Shown here piece by piece: positions 1 through 6,172 of a stretch of DNA of 6,386 nucleotides. Position 1 is the first letter of the stretch; every line of letters starts with the position of its first letter. The notes under the pieces were generated by a model that worked only from the letters and a program-made list of their open reading frames with translations, searched no databases and was not told the origin of the DNA. This DNA is from Burkholderiales bacterium (GTDB taxonomy: Bacteria > Pseudomonadota > Gammaproteobacteria > Burkholderiales > Burkholderiaceae_F): assembly GCA_024641225.1 (NCBI GenBank), contig JAHEDN010000155.1:1-6386 (forward strand), in the 5' to 3' direction. Made by a program: the position numbers and the translations under genes.

Positions 1-1113
1 GTGGCCGAAGGCGGCATCCGCGAGCTGGCGGCGCACTGGGACCGCTGGCCGCACCTCGCCGACTGGAGCGCCGACGGCCGTCACCTCGTCGCCAGCGCCG
101 ATGATGATGGGATCACGGCGGTCTTCACCATCGACTGCACCGCGAACACCGTTGAACGCGTTTCCGCACCGGCTGTCGGCGGTGCGCATGCCGATCTCGC
201 GGCGCTCGCCGATGGTCGCATCGCCGGCATCCGCTCGACGCTGCTCGAAGCCCCCGAGTGTTTCGTCACCGACCCACGCGCCGGCAGCACACCCAAGGTG
301 CTGGCCCGCCTGTCCGGCCAGGAGAAGACCGGCTTCGCCACCGTCGAGAACCTACGTGTGACCTCGACCGATGGCACCGCGATCCAGACGTTCCTCGTCA
401 AGCCGAAGGACGCGCGGGGTCCGGTCCCGCTGCTGCTGTGGATCCACGGGGGCCCGATCGGCATGGACCAGGACGGCTGGCACTGGCGCTGGAATCCGTT
501 GCTGGCCGTGGCCCAGGGCTACGCAGTGGCGCTGCCGAATCCGCGTGGCTCCACGGGGTTCGGCCAGGAGTTCATCCAGGGCATCTGGGGCAACGTCTGG
601 GGCGCGCAGTGCTACGAGGACCTGATGGCGGTGACCGATGCACTCGCCGCGCGGCCCGACATCGACGGCACGCGCACGATGGCCATGGGCGGCAGCTTCG
701 GCGGCTACATGACCAACTGGATCGGCTCGCAGACCGACCGTTTCCGCTGCCTGATCACGCATGCCAGCATCGCCACGATGGCGCAATTCACCGGCACCAC
801 CGATCACCCGGCCTGGTGGTACCTCGAAATGGGCGGCGAGGATCCCTATGCGGACATGGCGAAGTTCGACCGCTTCGCACCGATCCGCTACGTCAAGAAA
901 TGGACGACGCCGACGCTGATCATCCACGGCGAACTCGACTACCGCTGCCCGATCAACGAGGGGCTCAATCTCTTCGAGGCGCTGCAATACCACGGCGTGC
1001 CGAGCGAACTGCTCGTCTTCCCCGACGAGAATCACTGGATCCTGAAGCCGCGCAACGTCGTCGCCTGGTACGAGGCGGTGCTCGAGTTCATCGGCAGGCA
1101 CCTGAAGACATGA
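1..1113 (+). CDS. S9 family serine peptidase (prolyl oligopeptidase family), 3' part only
   Basis: This is the C-terminal 370 residues of a peptidase that cleaves peptides or acyl-peptides with a serine nucleophile. The reading frame is open at base 1, and the GTG there is probably an internal Val codon, because family members are usually 600-700 residues with an N-terminal beta-propeller. Residues about 1-115 look like the last propeller blades (for example WSADGRHLVAS near 22-32). Residues about 116-370 form the alpha/beta hydrolase domain. The oxyanion-region motif HGGP is at 149-152, the nucleophile Ser232 sits in GGSFGG, the acid Asp313 in HGELDYRCP, and the base His345 in DENHW, so the catalytic triad is complete. 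The gene ends 157 bases before hemF, and nothing here links its function to heme or NAD synthesis. Dipeptidyl-peptidase or acylaminoacyl-peptidase specificity cannot be told from this part, and the location in the cell is unknown because the N-terminus is missing. Confidence 0.92.
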   Translation: MAEGGIRELAAHWDRWPHLADWSADGRHLVASADDDGITAVFTIDCTANTVERVSAPAVGGAHADLAALADGRIAGIRSTLLEAPECFVTDPRAGSTPKVLARLSGQEKTGFATVENLRVTSTDGTAIQTFLVKPKDARGPVPLLLWIHGGPIGMDQDGWHWRWNPLLAVAQGYAVALPNPRGSTGFGQEFIQGIWGNVWGAQCYEDLMAVTDALAARPDIDGTRTMAMGGSFGGYMTNWIGSQTDRFRCLITHASIATMAQFTGTTDHPAWWYLEMGGEDPYADMAKFDRFAPIRYVKKWTTPTLIIHGELDYRCPINEGLNLFEALQYHGVPSELLVFPDENHWILKPRNVVAWYEAVLEFIGRHLKT

Positions 1114-1141
1114 GCGCCGCACGGCCGTTCCGAAGGCGCTG

Positions 1142-1154
1142 GGCCTTGCAGGCC
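1142..1154. repeat. Small palindrome in the peptidase-hemF spacer
   Basis: GGCCT at 1142-1146 and AGGCC at 1150-1154 form a perfect 5-bp inverted repeat around a TGC loop. It lies 29 bases after the peptidase stop codon and no T-run follows, so it is not a standard terminator. It is the first of three palindromes in the 157-base spacer. By itself it could be chance in GC-rich DNA. Confidence 0.35.
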
Positions 1155-1194
1155 GCGCTCGCGCAAGCATGTGCTCGCCCGCTCGCAGGCGCGG

Positions 1195-1214
1195 GTCATG
1201 CCGCAGGGCATGAC
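1195..1214. repeat. Perfect 8-bp inverted repeat in the peptidase-hemF spacer
   Basis: GTCATGCC at 1195-1202 and GGCATGAC at 1207-1214 are perfect reverse complements separated by the tetraloop GCAG. The element shares the 9-mer CCGCAGGGC (1201-1209) with the next palindrome (1250-1258), which suggests related repeat units. No T-tract follows. It could be a transcript-end stabiliser, a weak terminator or part of a dispersed intergenic repeat. Confidence 0.6.
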
Positions 1215-1228
1215 GCCGCGTCCGGCTC

Positions 1229-1269
1229 GCGCCCCCTCGGGGGGACAGCCCGCAGGGCGAAGGGGGCGC
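1229..1269. repeat. REP-like compound palindrome directly before hemF
   Basis: GCGCCCCCT at 1229-1237 pairs perfectly with AGGGGGCGC at 1261-1269, a 9-bp outer stem. Between these arms GCCC (1248-1251) and GGGC (1255-1258) can form a small hairpin with a GCA loop. Alternatively CCCC (1232-1235) can pair with GGGG (1240-1243). From memory, palindromes of the form CCCCCTCGGGGGG...GAAGGGGGCGC are common between genes in Burkholderiales, so this is probably a dispersed repeat. No second full copy is present in this window. The right arm contains the hemF Shine-Dalgarno sequence and ends one base before the start codon. Confidence 0.65.
1260..1266 (+). promoter_or_regulatory. hemF ribosome binding site inside the palindrome arm
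   Basis: AAGGGGG lies 4 bases before the ATG at 1271, and AGGGGG matches AGGAGG at five of six positions. It supports this start: the in-frame sequence upstream runs to a TGA at 1211-1213 with no other ATG, GTG or TTG. Almost all of the site falls in the right arm of the 9-bp stem at 1229-1269, so folding would hide it from the ribosome. Confidence 0.6.
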
Positions 1270-1270
1270 C

Positions 1271-2191
1271 ATGACCGAGTTCGTCGACACCCAGTCCGTT
1301 CGCGAGTACCTGCTCGGCCTGCAGCGCCGGATCGTCGAGCGCCTCGAGGAACTCGACGGCAAGCCCTTCCTCGCCGACAAGTGGGAGAAGCCACCGGGCA
1401 GCCTGCTCGGCGGCGGCGGGCTGACGAGGATCGTCGAGGACGGCAACCTGCTCGAACGCGGCGGCGTCGGCTTCTCGCACGTGGTCGGCGAGCGGCTGCC
1501 ACCATCGGCAACCGCGCAGCGTCCCGAGCTTGCCGGCCGCGCCTTCGAGGCGCTGGGCGTATCGCTGGTATTCCACCCGCGCAATCCGTACGTGCCCACG
1601 GTGCACATGAACGTGCGGCTGTTCCGCGCGCATGCCGACGGCCAGCCCGACGTGTACTGGTTCGGCGGCGGGATGGATCTCACGCCGTACTACGGTTTCG
1701 AGGACGACGCGATCCACTTCCACGCCACCTGCAAGGCGGCGCTGCAGCCTTTCGGCCCGGCGCAATACCCGCGCTTCAAGCGCTGGTGCGACGAGTACTT
1801 CTTCCTCAGGCACCGCAACGAACCGCGTGGCATCGGCGGCGTGTTCTTCGACGACTTCCACGAACTCGGCTTCGAGCGCAGCTTCGCGATGCAGCGCGCG
1901 GTCGGCGATGCGTTTCTGGACGCCTACGTGCCGATCCTCGAACGCCGGAGGAACCTGCCGTACGGCGACCGCGAACGTTCGTTCCAGGCCTACCGGCGCG
2001 GCCGCTACGTCGAGTTCAACCTGGTGTTCGACCGCGGCACGTTGTTCGGCCTGCAATCGGGCGGCCGCACGGAGTCGATCCTGATGTCGCTGCCGCCAAA
2101 GGTCGAGTGGAAGTACGACTGGCAGCCGCAGCCGGGCACGCCGGAAGCGAAGCTGTATTCGGATTTCCTGCGGCCGCGCGACTGGGCCTGA
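1271..2191 (+). CDS. hemF: Oxygen-dependent coproporphyrinogen III oxidase
   Basis: HemF oxidatively decarboxylates coproporphyrinogen III to protoporphyrinogen IX in the cytoplasm, using O2. This is the late aerobic step of heme synthesis, and the enzyme is normally a homodimer. The 306 residues are close to the usual length of about 300 and align from end to end with the E. coli enzyme from memory. Visible signatures are the FSHV segment, HPRNPYVPTVHMNVR (His102 and His112), DLTPYYGFEDDAIH (His149), RHRNEPRGIGG (His181) and the C-terminal GRYVEFNLVFDRGTLFGLQ block followed by GGRTESILMS. All four conserved histidines are present. The ATG at 1271 is the only in-frame start after the TGA at 1211 and has a 4-base-spaced Shine-Dalgarno site. 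nadD follows after 39 bases, so the two are probably co-transcribed. Having this enzyme points to an aerobic or facultative organism; nothing looks truncated. Confidence 0.98.
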   Translation: MTEFVDTQSVREYLLGLQRRIVERLEELDGKPFLADKWEKPPGSLLGGGGLTRIVEDGNLLERGGVGFSHVVGERLPPSATAQRPELAGRAFEALGVSLVFHPRNPYVPTVHMNVRLFRAHADGQPDVYWFGGGMDLTPYYGFEDDAIHFHATCKAALQPFGPAQYPRFKRWCDEYFFLRHRNEPRGIGGVFFDDFHELGFERSFAMQRAVGDAFLDAYVPILERRRNLPYGDRERSFQAYRRGRYVEFNLVFDRGTLFGLQSGGRTESILMSLPPKVEWKYDWQPQPGTPEAKLYSDFLRPRDWA

Positions 2192-2195
2192 ACGC

Positions 2196-2234
2196 ATGAC
2201 GCTTGAAGCGGCCCGCGGCCGCGACGATAGATGA
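2196..2234 (+). other. Possible 12-codon coupling ORF between hemF and nadD
   Basis: An ATG at 2196, 4 bases after the hemF stop, opens a 12-codon frame (MTLEAARGRDDR). Its TGA at 2232-2234 overlaps the nadD ATG at 2231-2233 as ATGA. nadD has no recognisable Shine-Dalgarno site, so ribosomes ending this mini-ORF could restart on nadD. The mini-ORF itself also lacks a clear Shine-Dalgarno site and would depend on reinitiation after hemF. The arrangement is visible in the sequence; that it is translated is inference, and a frame this short can occur by chance. Confidence 0.25.
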
Positions 2235-2944
2235 AGGGCGGGGTCGAGCCCTCGTCAACGCCTGCCGGGCAGGCATCATCGGTCGCGCAGCGGCCCCCAT
2301 CAATCATCGGCTTTCTGGGAGGCAGCTTCGATCCGATTCACGTCGGGCATCTGCAGCTTGCGCGCGATGCGCTGGCGCAGTTGCAGCTTGCCGAAGTCCG
2401 CTTTGTCCCCGCCGGCCAGCCTTGGCAGAAAGGCGAGATGACCGACGCCGCGCACCGCGCGCAGATGGTGCTGGCGGCGATCCGGGACGAACCGCGCTTC
2501 ATGCTCGGCATGCGCGAGATCGAGCGACCCGGACCGACCTACACAATCGACACGCTTCGCGAACTGCGTGAAGCGCTCGGCGAAGACGCGTCGCTCGTGC
2601 TGATCATGGGCTCCGACCAGTTCGAACGCCTCGATACCTGGCGCGACTGGACTCGACTGCTCGATTTCGCGCACCTGGCCGTGGCGCGCCGCGCCGACGC
2701 CGTACTCACGCCCGGCTACGCGCTGCAGGAGTACTACAACGCCCACTGGGCGCCGCGGTCGGCCGTTCGCGATGTCGCGCACGGTTACATCGTCGAGATC
2801 GAGATGACGCCGGTGGATGCCTCGGCCACCGAGATCCGCGCGCTGCTGTCGCAGCCACCCTCCCCCGCGCGGGACGCCCGTTTGGCCGAGATCGTGCCGG
2901 CCACGGTGGTCGACTATATTCGAGCCCATCACCTATACCGCTAG
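2231..2944 (+). CDS. nadD: Nicotinate-nucleotide adenylyltransferase
   Basis: NadD transfers AMP from ATP to nicotinate mononucleotide, giving deamido-NAD and pyrophosphate. This cytoplasmic step is shared by de novo and salvage NAD synthesis. The first nucleotide-binding motif GGSFDPIHVGH is at 30-40, with HxGH at 37-40. GPTYTIDTL, MGSDQFERLDTW and VARR follow, and the second ATP motif SATEIR is at 198-203. The 237 residues are somewhat longer than the usual 210-220 because about 24 residues rich in Pro, Ser, Ala and Gln precede the first strand (IIGFLGG). The ATG at 2231 is the first possible start: TAG at 2228-2230 is directly upstream, and no ATG, GTG or TTG occurs in frame before the core motif. 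No Shine-Dalgarno site is seen, so coupling to upstream translation is likely. It sits 39 bases after hemF and 84 before rsfS; the nadD-rsfS-rlmH order is widely conserved. Confidence 0.97.
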   Translation: MKGGVEPSSTPAGQASSVAQRPPSIIGFLGGSFDPIHVGHLQLARDALAQLQLAEVRFVPAGQPWQKGEMTDAAHRAQMVLAAIRDEPRFMLGMREIERPGPTYTIDTLRELREALGEDASLVLIMGSDQFERLDTWRDWTRLLDFAHLAVARRADAVLTPGYALQEYYNAHWAPRSAVRDVAHGYIVEIEMTPVDASATEIRALLSQPPSPARDARLAEIVPATVVDYIRAHHLYR

Positions 2945-3019
2945 CAATCGACGCCGGGCCGCTCCAGGGCAGTTGCGTGCTCCTTTGGAGGCGGGTGCGC
3001 AGCGACCGGGGGCGGATAC

Positions 3020-3028
3020 AAGGAAGGA
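3020..3028 (+). promoter_or_regulatory. rsfS ribosome binding site
   Basis: AAGGAAGGA directly abuts the ATG at 3029. The AAGGA at 3020-3024 leaves a 4-base spacer and is the better match. It fixes the rsfS start and is one of the strongest ribosome binding sites in the window. The 84-base spacer before rsfS also contains a weak stem, CTCCA at 2962-2966 with TGGAG at 2986-2990, and no other gene. Confidence 0.7.
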
Positions 3029-3400
3029 ATGGACATACGCAGACTGCAGCGCCTCGTCGTCGACGCTCTCGAAGACGTCAAGGCGCAGGACATCAAGGTC
3101 TACAACACGACCGCGCTGACCGAGCTTTTCGACCGCGTCGTCGTCGCCAGCGGCACCTCCAACCGCCAGACGCGCGCGCTCGCCTCGAGCGTCGTCGAAA
3201 AGGTCAAAGGCGCAGGCGGCCAGGTGATCAGCGTCGAAGGCACCGAGGCCGGCGAATGGGTGCTGGTCGACCTAGGCGACGTCGTCGTGCACATCATGCA
3301 GCCGACGGTCCGCAACTATTACGCGCTCGAGGAAATCTGGGGCGGCAAGCCGGTGCGGATGAAACTCGCTCCGCCGGCGCGCGGTCGCGTCGCCGCCTGA
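3029..3400 (+). CDS. rsfS: Ribosomal silencing factor RsfS (YbeB/Iojap family)
   Basis: RsfS binds ribosomal protein uL14 on the large subunit and blocks joining of 30S and 50S, lowering translation under nutrient limitation or in stationary phase. The 123 residues span the whole single-domain Iojap fold, with a short basic tail (KPVRMKLAPPARGRVAA). Family signatures are KAQDIKVYN near 18-26, VASGTSNRQTRALA at 39-52, and the hallmark block EWVLVDLGDVVVHIM at 76-90, then RNYYALEEIWG at 95-105. The frequent SxRH motif reads SNRQ here (Gln47 in place of His). I recall this form from betaproteobacterial members, so I do not take it as damage. The start is set by a strong AAGGA site 4 bases upstream. 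The gene lies 84 bases after nadD and 42 before rlmH, in the conserved nadD-rsfS-rlmH order. Confidence 0.98.
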   Translation: MDIRRLQRLVVDALEDVKAQDIKVYNTTALTELFDRVVVASGTSNRQTRALASSVVEKVKGAGGQVISVEGTEAGEWVLVDLGDVVVHIMQPTVRNYYALEEIWGGKPVRMKLAPPARGRVAA

Positions 3401-3405
3401 GGCAT

Positions 3406-3430
3406 CGAGGCAGGCGCATCGCCAGCCTCG
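3406..3430 (+). promoter_or_regulatory. Compact hairpin in the rsfS-rlmH spacer
   Basis: CGAGGC (3406-3411) pairs with GCCTCG (3425-3430). After a symmetric A-A mismatch (3412 and 3424), GGCG (3413-3416) pairs with CGCC (3420-3423) around a CAT loop. That gives 10 base pairs in 25 bases, starting 5 bases after the rsfS stop and ending 12 before the rlmH ATG. No T-run follows, so it is not a standard terminator. It could stabilise the rsfS mRNA end or affect rlmH initiation, which lacks a clear Shine-Dalgarno site. Confidence 0.5.
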
Positions 3431-3442
3431 GCCGCCGATCCG

Positions 3443-3910
3443 ATGAAGATCTCGATCGTTGCCATCGGCCAGCGGCAACCGCGCTGGGCCGATGACGCGG
3501 TCGCCGAGTTCCTCAGGCGGTTTCCGGCAGATTTTTCCGTCGCGCTCCGCCAACTGAAGCCCGAGCCTCGCGACGGCCGGCCGGCGGAGCGCATTCGTGG
3601 CGCCGAGGGCGAGCGGCTTCGTGCCGCGCTGCCCGCCGGCTGCATCACGGTCGCCCTCGACGAGCGCGGCCGCGACCTGACCAGCACGGCCTTCGCCGAG
3701 CAACTCGGCCGCTGGCGCGACCAAGGCGATTCGCCGGCCTTCGTGATCGGCGGACCGGACGGCCTGACCGACGAGTTCAGGCGCGGCGCGCACCTGCTGC
3801 TGCGGCTGTCGAGCATGACCCTGCCGCATGCGCTGGCCCGCGTCCTGCTCGTCGAGCAGTTGTATCGCGCCTGGTCGATCCTTAGCCGCCACCCCTACCA
3901 CCGAGACTGA
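3443..3910 (+). CDS. rlmH: 23S rRNA (pseudouridine(1915)-N(3))-methyltransferase
   Basis: RlmH uses S-adenosylmethionine to methylate N3 of pseudouridine 1915 in helix 69 of 23S rRNA, and acts on assembled 70S ribosomes. It belongs to the SPOUT (trefoil-knot) class and works as a homodimer. The 155 residues equal the E. coli length. The start MKISIVAIGQ, the SAM-pocket loop FVIGGPDGL (GGPDG at 103-107), the knot segment SSMTLPHALARVLLVEQLYRAWSI from about 123, and the C-terminal HPYHRD at 150-155 are all typical and complete. The ATG at 3443 is the only start consistent with the conserved N-terminus. No good Shine-Dalgarno site is seen; a 10-bp hairpin ends 12 bases upstream. It is 42 bases after rsfS and 15 before maf, so co-transcription is very likely. 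RsfS and RlmH both act at the subunit interface, which fits their constant pairing. Confidence 0.98.
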   Translation: MKISIVAIGQRQPRWADDAVAEFLRRFPADFSVALRQLKPEPRDGRPAERIRGAEGERLRAALPAGCITVALDERGRDLTSTAFAEQLGRWRDQGDSPAFVIGGPDGLTDEFRRGAHLLLRLSSMTLPHALARVLLVEQLYRAWSILSRHPYHRD

Positions 3911-3913
3911 AGC

Positions 3914-3917
3914 GGAG
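3914..3917 (+). promoter_or_regulatory. maf ribosome binding site
   Basis: GGAG (within AGCGGAG at 3911-3917) precedes the ATG at 3926 with an 8-base spacer, a near-ideal placement. It supports the maf start, whose first residues MADLYLASRSPRRR also match the family N-terminus. The site begins 4 bases after the rlmH stop codon. Confidence 0.65.
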
Positions 3918-3925
3918 CAACGCCG

Positions 3926-4549
3926 ATGGCCGATCTTTACCTTGCCTCGCGCAGCCCGCGCCGGCGCGACCTGCTGCGGCAGATCGGCGTTCGCTTCGAG
4001 CCGCTGCTCCTGCGCATGCTGCCGCCGCGCGGCCCCGACGTCGACGAGACGCCGCATGCCGGTGAATCCGCATCGGCATTCGTTGCCCGCGTCGCCACCA
4101 CCAAGGCGCGCTTCGGCGTGGAAGTCCTCGGCATGCGGCGGATGCCGCTGCATCCGGTGCTCGCCGCCGACACGGAGGTCATCGTGGACGGCGAGGTGCT
4201 GGGCAAGCCGGCAAACCGCGACGAGGCCGCCGCGTTCCTGCGCCGCCTTGCCAGCCGCACGCACGAGGTGCGCACCTTCGTCGCGCTGGCCTGCGGCCCG
4301 GCGGCGCGCCTCGAACTGTTCAGCGCCGAGTCGGTCTCCAGCGTGCGGCTCGCCGCCCTGAGCGAGCCGCAGATCGAGCGCTACTGCGCCGGCGGCGAGC
4401 CGTACGACAAGGCCGGTGGCTATGCGATCCAGGGGCTGGCCGCTACGTTCGTCGAGCACCTCGAGGGCAGCTACTCCGGCGTGATGGGGCTGCCACTGTA
4501 CGAGACAGCACAGCTTCTGCGACAGGCCGGTATCACCGATCTGCCGTGA
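3926..4549 (+). CDS. maf: Maf family nucleotide pyrophosphatase, dTTP/UTP type (YhdE-like)
   Basis: Maf proteins hydrolyse nucleoside triphosphates to the monophosphate and pyrophosphate; the YhdE branch prefers dTTP, UTP and modified pyrimidine nucleotides. The 207 residues start with the phosphate-binding motif LASRSPRRRDLL (6-17). The likely catalytic Asp82 is in AADTEV, then come GKP and the block EPYDKAGGYAIQG (158-170), EGSYSGVMGLPLYET closing the fold. ADT (rather than SDQ) and DKAGGYAIQG (rather than CAGSFKSEG) place it with YhdE, not with the 7-methyl-GTP enzyme YceF. A short insert, GMRRMPLHPV, precedes the catalytic segment. The neighbour context also fits YhdE, which in E. coli lies beside rng. 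The gene begins 15 bases after rlmH with a good GGAG site, and a perfect 10-bp hairpin follows its stop. Maf was named for inhibition of septum formation when overproduced; a role in division here is not shown by the sequence. Confidence 0.95.
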   Translation: MADLYLASRSPRRRDLLRQIGVRFEPLLLRMLPPRGPDVDETPHAGESASAFVARVATTKARFGVEVLGMRRMPLHPVLAADTEVIVDGEVLGKPANRDEAAAFLRRLASRTHEVRTFVALACGPAARLELFSAESVSSVRLAALSEPQIERYCAGGEPYDKAGGYAIQGLAATFVEHLEGSYSGVMGLPLYETAQLLRQAGITDLP

Positions 4550-4550
4550 G

Positions 4551-4573
4551 CCTGCTCGCCATTGGCGAGCAGG
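4551..4573 (+). terminator. Strong 10-bp hairpin after maf (terminator or mRNA-end stabiliser)
   Basis: CCTGCTCGCC at 4551-4560 and GGCGAGCAGG at 4564-4573 are perfect reverse complements around an ATT loop, starting one base after the maf stop codon. The position and stability suit the end of the hemF-maf transcript. The following bases (ATGTGATGCG) contain no T-run, so it does not meet the usual intrinsic terminator rule. It may instead protect the 3' end of upstream mRNA or cause partial termination. Confidence 0.5.
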
Positions 4574-4582
4574 ATGTGATGC

Positions 4583-4622
4583 GCGCTGCGCGGGCTTGTG
4601 AAAGGTAAACCGCGCGCAGCGC
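4583..4622 (+). promoter_or_regulatory. Second hairpin in the rng leader
   Basis: GCGCTGCGCG at 4583-4592 pairs perfectly with CGCGCAGCGC at 4613-4622, a 10-bp stem enclosing a 20-base loop (4593-4612). The loop is the less GC-rich stretch CTTGTGAAAGGTAAAC with flanking G and C. Its right arm shares the 10-mer GCGCGCAGCG with the next stem (4612-4621 and 4686-4695), so the left arm could pair with either. Its function is unknown. Confidence 0.5.
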
Positions 4623-4626
4623 CGTC

Positions 4627-4632
4627 TATGAT
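4627..4632 (+). promoter_or_regulatory. Possible -10 element for rng
   Basis: TATGAT matches the TATAAT consensus at five of six positions and lies 82 bases before the rng start codon. No good -35 hexamer is found 16-18 bases upstream (the candidate GGTAAA is poor) and there is no TG extension. It is an isolated match in an otherwise GC-rich spacer, so support is weak. If used, transcription would begin near 4639, inside the left arm of the hairpin at 4629-4701. Confidence 0.2.
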
Positions 4633-4701
4633 GCCCACTGCGCCTGCGGCCGTAGAGCCGCGCGCTGCCCCGTCACCCCTCACAGGCGCGCAGCGGCATC
4701 A
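4629..4701 (+). promoter_or_regulatory. Long imperfect stem-loop in the rng 5' leader
   Basis: TGATGCC (4629-4635) pairs with GGCATCA (4695-4701), and after a small internal loop CTGCGC (4638-4643) pairs with GCGCAG (4688-4693). Then CTG (4644-4646) can pair with CAG (4683-4685) across a 2-base bulge. That is 16 base pairs. The 36-base loop holds a small hairpin, CGGC (4647-4650) with GCCG (4657-4660). The structure ends 13 bases before the rng ATG, close enough to influence initiation or to be an RNase target. Confidence 0.5.
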
Positions 4702-4714
4702 TCAATAGTCAGAG

Positions 4715-6172
<1,458 letters not shown>

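Noticed and set aside
352..1683. A 443-codon open frame on the minus strand across the peptidase and hemF
   Set aside because: It is antisense to two genes with complete catalytic motifs, its protein is Arg/Ala-rich without any recognisable motif, and long stop-free antisense frames are expected in GC-rich coding DNA.
1171..2199. A 342-codon + strand frame overlapping hemF
   Set aside because: It is an alternative frame of hemF, very Arg/Ala-rich, and lacks any known motif.
3062..3400. Gln47 in place of His in the RsfS SxRH motif as a sign of loss of function
   Set aside because: The rest of the fold and the hallmark LGDVVVHIM block are intact, and the SNRQ form is recalled from other betaproteobacterial members.
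3272..4459. A 395-codon open frame on the minus strand across rsfS, rlmH and maf
   Set aside because: It runs across three well-recognised genes, shows no family motif, and is a by-product of strong GC bias at third positions.
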